DNA from: Vulcanimicrobiota bacterium | GTDB taxonomy: Bacteria; Vulcanimicrobiota; Vulcanimicrobiia; Vulcanimicrobiales; Vulcanimicrobiaceae | DNA: 64,000 nucleotides | NCBI GenBank assembly: GCA_003161435.1 | Contig: PMOS01000008.1 | Coordinates: forward strand, 62,001 to 126,000 | Reading direction: 5' to 3' | Shown: one piece after another, positions 32,698 through 40,151 of the stretch | Layout of the letters: each line of letters starts with the position of its first letter | How positions within the stretch are numbered: position 1 is the first letter of the stretch | Translations under genes and position numbers: made by a program | The notes under the pieces: generated by a model | Database searches by the model: none | Told to the model about the DNA's origin: nothing | Seen by the model: only the letters and a program-made list of their open reading frames with translations

Positions 32698-35600
32698 GTG
32701 GATGCCTTTCATCCGCTCGTAGCCGATTGGTTCGCCGATCGATACGGCGAGCCGACCGAGCCGCAGATCCAAGGCTGGCCGCTGATCCGGGCCGGCCAAG
32801 ACGTGCTTATTACGGCGCCGACCGGCTCGGGGAAGACGCTGGCCGCGTTCACGCTATGCCTGGACGATCTGATCCGCCGGTCGATCGACGGCACGCTGCC
32901 CGACGAGACGCTGGTCGTCTACGTCTCGCCGCTCAAAGCGCTCACCAACGACGTGCGCAAGAACCTCGAGACACCGTTGGCCGAACTGTTGGTCGCCGCT
33001 GAAGCGCGGGGGATCGCGCTCGCGCCGATCCGCACCGCGACGCGCACCGGGGACACGACGCAATCCGAGCGTGCGCGCATGCTGCGCAAGCCGCCGCACG
33101 TTCTGGTGACGACGCCGGAGTCGCTGTTCATCTTGATGACCGCCGAAAAATCGCGCCGGCTGTTCGCGCGCGTGCAAACGGTCATCGTCGACGAGATCCA
33201 CGCGATGGCCGCCGACAAGCGCGGCTCGCATCTCAGCCTGACCTTGGCGCGGCTGGATGCGCTCGTCGAAGGCGAGAGCGGCCGCAAGCCGCAGCGCATC
33301 GGCCTGTCGGCGACCGTCCGGCCGATCGAGACGGTCGCGCGCTTCCTGAGCCCCGACGCGCAGATCGTCGACGTCGGCCATCGGCGCGCGATGAAGCTGG
33401 CCGTCGAAGTTCCGTCCGACGAGCTGAGCTGCGTTGCCAGCAACGAGATGTCGGGCGAGATCTACGACCGGCTGGCCGAGCTGATCCGCGCGCATCGCAC
33501 GACGCTGGTGTTCGTGAGCACGCGCCGCATGAGCGAGCGCGTCACGTTCGCGCTGCAGCAGCGGCTGGGCGAAGGGATCGTGATGCCGCACCACGGCAGC
33601 TTGGCGAAAGAGCTGCGCTTCGACGCCGAGACCAAGCTCAAGAACGGCGAGCTGCGCGCGGTCGTCGCGACCGCATCGCTCGAGCTCGGGATCGACATCG
33701 GTTCGATCGACTTGGTCGTCCAGCTCGGTTCGCCGCGCGCGATCGGGGTCGCGCTGCAGCGCATCGGTCGGTCCGGGCACTGGGTCGGCGCGCTGCCGGA
33801 AGGCCGGCTGTTCGCGACGACCCGCGACGAGCTGCTCGAGTGCGCGGCGATCGTGCGCGGGATCCGCAGCGGTACGATGGACGCCCTGCGCATCCCGGCG
33901 GCACCGCTCGACATCCTCGCGCAGCAGATCGTCGCCGCCTGCGGCGCCGGCGACTGGGGAACCGACGAGCTCTACGCGATGGTGCGCAATGCGTACTCGT
34001 ACCGCGATCTGCCGCGCAAAGATTTCGACGACGTCGTCACCATGCTCGCCGAGGGCGTCGCCACCTCGCGCGGCCGCAGCGGCACGTTCTTGTTCCACGA
34101 CCGCGTCAACGGCCGGCTGCGCGGTAGGCGTGGGGCGCGCATGGCCGCAATCACCTCGGGCGGCGCGATCCCGGACACGGCGAACTACAACGTCGTCGTT
34201 GAGCCCGACGGTCACGTGATCGGCACGCTCGACGAGGACTTTGCCGTCGAGAGCATGGCCGGCGACATCTTCCTGCTCGGTACGACGTCATGGCAAATTC
34301 GGCGCGTCGAAACCGGCGTCGTTCGCGTGGCCGACGCGCACGGCGCGCCGCCGTCGATCCCGTTCTGGAACGGTGAAGGACCTGGCCGCACGATCGAGCT
34401 CTCGCACGAGGTCGCCCTGATCCGCGCCGCGATCGACGAGCGCGACGACGCCGAGGCCGCGAAGTGGCTGATCGACGAGTGCGCGCTCGACCTCGCCGGG
34501 GCCGAGCAAGCCGTCGCGTACGTTCGCGCCGGCAAGGCGGTTCTCGGCACCGTTCCGACCGACACGACGATCGTCGCCGAACGGTTCTTCGACGAGGCGG
34601 GCGGGATGCAATTGATCCTGCACACGCCGTTCGGCGCGCGGATCAACCGCGCGTGGGGACTTGCATTGCGCAAGAAGTTCTGCCGCTCGTTCAACATCGA
34701 GTTGCAGGCGGCCGCGACCGACAACGGTATCTGTTTGTCGCTGAGCGATCAGCATGCGTTCCCGCTCGAGATCGTGTGGGAGTACGTCAAGTCTGCGAGC
34801 GTAGAGAACACGCTGACGCAGGCGCTCCTTCCCGCGCCGGTGTTCGGTGCGCGCTGGCGGTGGAACGCGATGCGCGCCCTGGCCATCCTGCGGTTCAACG
34901 GCGGCAAGAAGGTCCCGCCGCAGATCCTGCGGATGCGCGCCGAGGATTTGCTCGCGTCGTGCTTCCCCGACGCGGCGGCGTGCGCCGAGAACCTGACCGG
35001 ACCGATCCGCATCCCGGACCACGTGCTGGTGCGCGAGACGATCGACAACTGTTTGCGCGAAGCGATGGATCTCGACGGGTTGACCGAGGTCCTGCGCGCG
35101 GTCGAAGCGGGAACGATTCGCACCGTCGCGGTCGATACGGCCGAGCCGTCGCCGTTCTGCCACGAGATCCTCAACGCGAACCCGTACGCGTACCTCGACG
35201 ACGCGCCGCTCGAAGAGCGGCGTGCACGGGCCGTGACGCTGCGCCGCACGATTCGCAGCGACGGCGAGGGCGGCATCGGCATCCTCGATCCGGAGGCGAT
35301 CGGCGAGGTGGCGGAGTCGGTGTGGCCGGTCGTGCGCGACGCCGACGAGCTGCACGACGCGCTCGACACGCTGGTCGTGCTGCGGCCCGTGGCGGAGTGG
35401 AGCGGGTGGCTCGACGAGCTGGTCGCGCAGAACCGCGCGACGACGCTGACCGTCGGCGAGCTGCGGTTCTGGACGTGCGCCGAGCGGCTCGATCTCGCGC
35501 GCGCCGTCTATCCGGAAGCGACGATGGATCCGCAGATTGCGGCGGTGGCACCCATGCAGCCGCTGCCGGCGACGCCCGAAGAAGCGCTGGCCGAGATCCT

Positions 35601-36801
35601 GCGCGGCTGGCTCGAATCGAGCGGCCCCGTCACCGTCGCGCAGTTGGCGGCGCGCTTCGCGATCGATGCCGATGCCGTGACGATGGCGCTGATCCGGCTC
35701 GAAACGGAAGGCCAGCTGATGCGCGGGCGTTTCCGCGGCGCCGAGGAGGAGTGGTGCAACCGCCGGGTCCTCGCGCGCATCCATCGCCTCACGCTCGGAC
35801 AGCTGCGGCGCGAGATCGAGCCGGTCAGCACCGCCGAGTACGTGCGCTTTCTGTACCGCTGGCAGCACGTCGCGCCGACGTCACGGTTGCACGGCGTCGA
35901 CGGGACGCTGCAGATCATCAAGCAGCTCGAGGGCTACGAGATCCCGGCCGCGGCGTGGGAAGCCTCGGTTCTCCCGGCGCGCGTCGCCGGCTACAAGCGC
36001 GAGTATCTCGACAAGCTCTGCTATTCCGGTGAGATCATGTGGGGGCGCCTCTCACCGCACCCCGCGCTCGCCCAGGACGACGACGCCGAGCGCAAGCGCC
36101 GCATCCGGCCGACCAAGCTCGCGCCGATCTCGCTGTTTAAGCGCGAGGACGGTGAGGCCCTCATCGTCACCCGGGACGGCGAGGAGAATGCCGCGCTCTC
36201 GCACGCGGCGCAGGAGGTGCTCGAAGAGATCGCCCGGCGCGGTGCGCCGTTCTTCGCCGAGATCGTGCGCGGCACCAAACGTCTGCCGGCCGAAGTCGAG
36301 GAAGCGCTCTGGCAGCTCGTCGCCGCGGGTCTGGTGACCGCCGACGGCTTCGATGCTCTGCGCTCGCTCATCGACGCGAAGCGCCGGCTCGGTGAGAAGG
36401 GGCTGCGCGCGCGGCCGCGCTCGTCAAGCGGCCGCTGGACCCGGCTCAGCTCGGCAACCGAACGCATCGACGCCGAAGCCTTCGCGCGCCGGCTCCTCGA
36501 GCGCTGGGGCGTCGTGTTCCGCGACGTGGTCGCGCGCGAGTCGCTCGCGCCGCCGTGGCGAGAGTTGCTGCGCGCCCTGCGCCGGCTCGAGGCGCGCGGC
36601 GAGATTCGCGGCGGCCGGTTCGTGTCCGGCTACGTCGGCGAGCAGTTCGCGCTGCCCGAAGCGATCGAAGCGCTGCGCGCCGCGCGCCGCAGCGGTGACG
36701 ACGCGGACGTCGTCAACGTATCGGACTACGATCCGCTGCGCATCGCCAGCGCGCTCACCGGCGGCGTCATCGCAAGCCCGCTCCACGCCGCCGTTTCGTA
36801 A
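32698..36801 (+). CDS. lhr: Lhr-type DEAD/DEAH superfamily-2 helicase (large helicase-related protein)
   Basis: A 1367-residue helicase. Motifs in order are Q-region EPTEPQIQGWPLI, Walker A APTGSGKTLAAF, VYVSPLKALTNDV, TTPESLFILMT, Walker B VDEIHAMAADKRGSHL and SATVRPIE. In the second RecA domain come FVSTRRMSERV, ASLELGIDIGSIDLVVQLGSP and QRIGRSGHWVGALPEGRLF. The long C-terminal part contains the Lhr winged helix and beta-barrel domains. Lhr proteins are 3'-5' DNA/RNA-DNA helicases linked to DNA repair. GTG at 32698 is chosen because GAGGA ends 5 bases upstream; GTG at 32695 or 32674 are alternatives. Confidence 0.92.
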   Translation: MDAFHPLVADWFADRYGEPTEPQIQGWPLIRAGQDVLITAPTGSGKTLAAFTLCLDDLIRRSIDGTLPDETLVVYVSPLKALTNDVRKNLETPLAELLVAAEARGIALAPIRTATRTGDTTQSERARMLRKPPHVLVTTPESLFILMTAEKSRRLFARVQTVIVDEIHAMAADKRGSHLSLTLARLDALVEGESGRKPQRIGLSATVRPIETVARFLSPDAQIVDVGHRRAMKLAVEVPSDELSCVASNEMSGEIYDRLAELIRAHRTTLVFVSTRRMSERVTFALQQRLGEGIVMPHHGSLAKELRFDAETKLKNGELRAVVATASLELGIDIGSIDLVVQLGSPRAIGVALQRIGRSGHWVGALPEGRLFATTRDELLECAAIVRGIRSGTMDALRIPAAPLDILAQQIVAACGAGDWGTDELYAMVRNAYSYRDLPRKDFDDVVTMLAEGVATSRGRSGTFLFHDRVNGRLRGRRGARMAAITSGGAIPDTANYNVVVEPDGHVIGTLDEDFAVESMAGDIFLLGTTSWQIRRVETGVVRVADAHGAPPSIPFWNGEGPGRTIELSHEVALIRAAIDERDDAEAAKWLIDECALDLAGAEQAVAYVRAGKAVLGTVPTDTTIVAERFFDEAGGMQLILHTPFGARINRAWGLALRKKFCRSFNIELQAAATDNGICLSLSDQHAFPLEIVWEYVKSASVENTLTQALLPAPVFGARWRWNAMRALAILRFNGGKKVPPQILRMRAEDLLASCFPDAAACAENLTGPIRIPDHVLVRETIDNCLREAMDLDGLTEVLRAVEAGTIRTVAVDTAEPSPFCHEILNANPYAYLDDAPLEERRARAVTLRRTIRSDGEGGIGILDPEAIGEVAESVWPVVRDADELHDALDTLVVLRPVAEWSGWLDELVAQNRATTLTVGELRFWTCAERLDLARAVYPEATMDPQIAAVAPMQPLPATPEEALAEILRGWLESSGPVTVAQLAARFAIDADAVTMALIRLETEGQLMRGRFRGAEEEWCNRRVLARIHRLTLGQLRREIEPVSTAEYVRFLYRWQHVAPTSRLHGVDGTLQIIKQLEGYEIPAAAWEASVLPARVAGYKREYLDKLCYSGEIMWGRLSPHPALAQDDDAERKRRIRPTKLAPISLFKREDGEALIVTRDGEENAALSHAAQEVLEEIARRGAPFFAEIVRGTKRLPAEVEEALWQLVAAGLVTADGFDALRSLIDAKRRLGEKGLRARPRSSSGRWTRLSSATERIDAEAFARRLLERWGVVFRDVVARESLAPPWRELLRALRRLEARGEIRGGRFVSGYVGEQFALPEAIEALRAARRSGDDADVVNVSDYDPLRIASALTGGVIASPLHAAVS

Positions 36802-36866
36802 CGACCCGTACCGGTTGCCGGCACGGCTGCCGGGTGTGATGATACGGCGCCGAGAAGCGAGGGACG

Positions 36867-37865
36867 ATGCGTAGCGTTCGCTTGGGCCGTACCGGCCTCA
36901 ACGTCTCCGAGATCTGCCTAGGGACGATGACGTTCGGCCTGCAGACCGAGCGCGACGAAGCGTTCGCGATCATGGACGTGGCCGAGGCGGGCGGGATCGA
37001 CTTCATCGACGTTGCCGACGTTTATCCCGTCGGCGGCACGCTCGAGACGGTCGGGCGTACCGAGGAGATCGTCGGCGATTGGATGGCCGGCAAGCGCGAC
37101 CGCTTCGTCGTCGCGACCAAGGTCTACAACCCGATGGGCCCGGGGCCGAACGACAAGGGGAACGCGCGCCGTCACGTGATCGAGGCATGCGACGCGTCGC
37201 TGCGGCGGCTGAAGACCGAGTGGATCGACCTCTATTACATCCATCGCTGGGACACGGAGACGCCGATCGACGAAACGCTGGGCGCGTTCGACGATCTGCG
37301 GCTTGCCGGCAAGATCCGCTACGCCGGCTGCAGCAACATCGCGGCTTGGCAAATGATGAAATCGCTGTGGACCGCCGATCGCAACGACACGGTGCGCTTC
37401 GACGCCGTGCAGCCGCGCTACAATCTCCTGTACCGCGCGATCGAAGCCGAGCTGCTGCCGGCGGCGCGCGAGTTCGGTGTCGGCGCGGTGGTGTTCAACC
37501 CGCTTGCCGCCGGCGTGCTGACCGGCAAGTACAAGCGCGGCGAGGCACCGCGCGAGGGCACGCGCTTTCAACTGGGCAACGCGGCTGCGCTCTACCAGCA
37601 GCGCTACTGGCAGGACGAGCAGCTCGACGTCGTCGAGCGCTTGTCCGCCGACGTCGCGTCGCGCGGCAAGACGCTCACCCACGTCGCGCTGCGCTGGGTG
37701 CTCGACCAGCCCGGCGTCACGGCGGCGATCGTCGGCGCGAGCCGGGCGGAGCAACTGCGCGACTCGCTCGGTGCGCTGGAGATCGAGCTCGACGACGACG
37801 ACCGCCGCGCCTGCGATCAAGCCTGGTACGCGCTGCCGCGGCGGCGCCCGGAAGAAGAACGCTGA
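36867..37865 (+). CDS. Aldo/keto reductase
   Basis: A 332-residue NADP-dependent oxidoreductase of the AKR superfamily. The N-terminus LGRTGLNVSEICLGTMTFG and the catalytic tetrad residues are visible: Asp in DFIDVADVYPVGG, Tyr in the same segment, Lys in FVVATKVYNPMG and His in IDLYYIHRWD. The C-terminal cofactor motif is AAIVGASRAEQLRDSL. It is related to general stress/YajO-like reductases, and the substrate is unknown. The next gene starts within its stop (TGATG), so both are coupled. Confidence 0.9.
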   Translation: MRSVRLGRTGLNVSEICLGTMTFGLQTERDEAFAIMDVAEAGGIDFIDVADVYPVGGTLETVGRTEEIVGDWMAGKRDRFVVATKVYNPMGPGPNDKGNARRHVIEACDASLRRLKTEWIDLYYIHRWDTETPIDETLGAFDDLRLAGKIRYAGCSNIAAWQMMKSLWTADRNDTVRFDAVQPRYNLLYRAIEAELLPAAREFGVGAVVFNPLAAGVLTGKYKRGEAPREGTRFQLGNAAALYQQRYWQDEQLDVVERLSADVASRGKTLTHVALRWVLDQPGVTAAIVGASRAEQLRDSLGALEIELDDDDRRACDQAWYALPRRRPEEER

Positions 37866-38476
37866 TGACGACCTTCGCGAGCTTCTGGCGCCACGGCAGC
37901 AACACCATGCTTTTGCTCGCCGCGGTCATCCTCATCGGTCTGTTCGCGACGCACGTGCTCACCTTCGGCGTGACGCTGATCGGCGCCGTCGCGATTGGAG
38001 CGCTGGTGTTCTTCGTCTCCGAGTACACCACGCATCGGTTCCTGCTGCACGCGACCCCGAGCGCGAACGCGTTCGTGCTCAAGCTGCAACACCGCTTGCA
38101 TTACGATCACCACATCGAACCCGCGCGGCTCGACCTCTTGTTCCTGCCGCTGTGGTTCGCGATCCCCGTCGCGGCGCTCACGCTCGCGATCTATTTCGCG
38201 ATCACGCGGAACTGGGACACGAGCGCGGCGCTGCTGCTGGGCAGCGTGCTGGGCCTACTGTGGTACGAGTGGGTGCACTACGTCGCACACATCCCGTTCG
38301 TGCCGAAGACCGCGTTCGGCCGTTGGATCAAGAAGTACCACCTCTGGCACCACTTCAAGAACGAGCAGATGTGGTTCGGCGTGACCAACCCGAGCATGGA
38401 CTTCGTCGGCCGCACCTATGCGCGGGTCGAAGACGTCGATCGTTCCGGGTCGACACGGATCCTCTTTCCGAAGTAG
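37865..38476 (+). CDS. Fatty-acid hydroxylase/sterol-desaturase-family membrane protein
   Basis: The 203-residue membrane protein has four helices and the histidine clusters of the di-iron hydroxylase family: HRFLLH, HRLHYDHH, HYVAH and HLWHH. The family oxidises sterols, carotenoids or long acyl chains using O2. It is short, close to the bacterial fatty-acid hydroxylase/carotenoid hydroxylase type. ATG at 37865 overlaps the aldo/keto reductase stop; a longer frame upstream lies within that gene and is not credible. Confidence 0.85.
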   Translation: MTTFASFWRHGSNTMLLLAAVILIGLFATHVLTFGVTLIGAVAIGALVFFVSEYTTHRFLLHATPSANAFVLKLQHRLHYDHHIEPARLDLLFLPLWFAIPVAALTLAIYFAITRNWDTSAALLLGSVLGLLWYEWVHYVAHIPFVPKTAFGRWIKKYHLWHHFKNEQMWFGVTNPSMDFVGRTYARVEDVDRSGSTRILFPK

Positions 38477-38499
38477 TGCCGAAAGAGATACGTCGGGTA

Positions 38500-39000
38500 A
38501 TGCAAAGGAGCCGGAAAAGCTTCATCGCGGAGATCAGCGTCGACCGCGCGGTCTGCATCGTGGGCGGACTGCTCGGGATCGTCGGGACCGTGTTGCCGGC
38601 TGAAACGATCAAGACCGAGCCGCTCGCCATGTCCGCAACCGTCACCCTGACGTTCTTATCGGCCGGCGCACCGGGTTTCATCGTGCTCCTGATCGCGGTC
38701 GTGCTCGGTGGCGGAGGCCTGTTCCGTTTGTCGCGTGCGTTCAGCCTTGCCGGCCTCGCCCTGTCGACGCTCGTCTTGTCCAAGCTTTTCGGCGACTGGT
38801 TCAACGTGGAGTACCAGTACGCGTCGATGCTGGCGCAGGACGCCCTCGCGCGGCCTCATCGGTATGGGATCAACGTCGCGACGCCGATCCAGTATGTTCA
38901 AACAGGTGCAGGGACCTATTGTTTGCTGCTCGGGTTCGCCGTGCTGCTCGTCGCGTACGCTAGGCTCGCCGGCGCCCCGCCCGCGCGCGCGAAGTCGTGA
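38500..39000 (+). CDS. Four-helix membrane protein of unknown function
   Basis: The 166-residue product has hydrophobic segments near residues 14-32, 40-66, 73-92 and 128-150, with a soluble loop that includes EYQYASMLAQDALARPH. No family was recognised. ATG at 38500 is used; GTG at 38476, overlapping the stop of the upstream gene, would add eight residues. It follows the hydroxylase on the same strand by 23 bases. Confidence 0.55.
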   Translation: MQRSRKSFIAEISVDRAVCIVGGLLGIVGTVLPAETIKTEPLAMSATVTLTFLSAGAPGFIVLLIAVVLGGGGLFRLSRAFSLAGLALSTLVLSKLFGDWFNVEYQYASMLAQDALARPHRYGINVATPIQYVQTGAGTYCLLLGFAVLLVAYARLAGAPPARAKS

Positions 39001-39015
39001 CCTGCGATTCGGCGG

Positions 39016-39052
39016 GGTTGCGAAAAGGTTGCGCCGAGGTTCCGAAAAGGTT
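39016..39052 (+). promoter_or_regulatory. Two direct repeats upstream of the Xre/RES operon (operator-like)
   Basis: GGTTGCGAAAAGGTT (39016-39030) and GGTTCCGAAAAGGTT (39038-39052) differ at one position and are 22 bp apart, about two helical turns. The second ends 11 bases before the antitoxin ATG. This is the expected place for autoregulation by the Xre-type antitoxin. Confidence 0.5.
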
Positions 39053-39063
39053 ACAATCGCAGC

Positions 39064-39417
39064 ATGGCCGTGTCTGCAGCCGCTCACCGCATCGGTGCCG
39101 GGGCGCTCGATGAAATTCGGCGTCGCTTCGCGCTGAGCGAGGACGAGCTCGCCGGGTTGTTCGGCGTCAGCCGGCCGGCGATTACCAAGTGGCGCCAGCG
39201 CGGGGTACCGGTCGGCCGGGCTGCCGACGTGGATCGTGTGCGCGAGCTTGCAGAGTACTTCGGGCGGCGCTTCATCGCGGCTCGGATCCCACAGATCGTC
39301 CGCACGCCGGGCAAAGGACTCGCTGGTAAGACGGTGCTGGCGGTCGTAGCCGAGGCCGGCGGGGTCGACCGCGTGTATGCCTATCTCGAACGGCTCTTTT
39401 CCTACACGCCCTCGTAA
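39064..39417 (+). CDS. Xre/MbcA-ParS-type antitoxin
   Basis: A 117-residue protein with an N-terminal helix-turn-helix (LSEDELAGLFGVSRPAITKWRQRGVP) and a C-terminal antitoxin-like region with GKGLAGKTVLAVVAEAGG and a final Y-LERLFSY. This layout is that of antitoxins paired with RES-domain toxins. It lies 85 bases before the RES gene on the same strand and is preceded by two operator-like repeats. It probably represses the operon and blocks the toxin's active site. Confidence 0.75.
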   Translation: MAVSAAAHRIGAGALDEIRRRFALSEDELAGLFGVSRPAITKWRQRGVPVGRAADVDRVRELAEYFGRRFIAARIPQIVRTPGKGLAGKTVLAVVAEAGGVDRVYAYLERLFSYTPS

Positions 39418-39502
39418 GAGTGCCGGGCTGCTGTCACAGCGCTCGAGCATACTGCATGGGTGACCGCAATACACGATCGTGGGCGGCGCCCAAGACCGGA
39501 AC

Positions 39503-40069
39503 ATGAGACACGTTGAACGCGGCGGGTTTTACTTTCGCGTCTGCGATCCATCGTGGGCCGACCCGCTCGACGCGTCATTCGCCAAGCGCCACGGTGGCCG
39601 GTGGAATCCGGCCGGTGCTTTCGGCGTACTGTATCTCTGCGCGACGATTTCGGTTGCAGCGGGGAACGCCCGCCGAGTCTACGAGGGCGAGATCGCGACG
39701 CTGTTCGATTTGCTGCCGGAGCAGCGGCCGGACTTGCAAGTCACGCTGGTGGCGCCGATGCGCGTCGTCGACGCGGCGACGGAAGCCGGGCTGCGATCGC
39801 TGCACTTGCCGCTGACCTACCCGATCGGCGTACCGTGGCAGCCCTGCCGAGTGATCGGGCAACGTGCGTACCGGAACGAGGAGAACGGCATCGCCTGCCG
39901 CTCCGCGGATGCCACCGATCGCACGAAGATCGCCGTCGAGGGCGAGGAGCTCGTTGTCTTCGACCACGCCGTCCAATACGTCGCGCGGATGGAGCGGTTA
40001 CGGTTCGCGCAATGGTACCCGGTCGAGGTCGGTGATTCGCCTGCGTGGATACGGGGCCGGAAGACATAG
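39503..40069 (+). CDS. RES-domain toxin (NAD-degrading type)
   Basis: The 188-residue protein carries the RES motif pattern. The Arg region is FYFRVCDP, followed by ADPLDASFAKRHGGRWNP, then GVLYLCATISVA with the Tyr, a Glu in VYEGEIATLF and late Ser/Asn residues (YRNEENGIACRSADA). RES toxins such as MbcT cleave or phosphorolyse NAD+. ATG at 39503 gives a compact domain; an in-frame GTG at 39479 would add eight residues. The paired upstream helix-turn-helix gene supports a toxin-antitoxin module. Confidence 0.8.
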   Translation: MRHVERGGFYFRVCDPSWADPLDASFAKRHGGRWNPAGAFGVLYLCATISVAAGNARRVYEGEIATLFDLLPEQRPDLQVTLVAPMRVVDAATEAGLRSLHLPLTYPIGVPWQPCRVIGQRAYRNEENGIACRSADATDRTKIAVEGEELVVFDHAVQYVARMERLRFAQWYPVEVGDSPAWIRGRKT

Positions 40070-40151
40070 CTGCCAGGACTGCGGCACTGCTGCGTCGCAA
40101 GCAGGCGTCGGCCTTCTTTGACCCCCGGGTTGTCGAAAGGGGTACGCTTCC

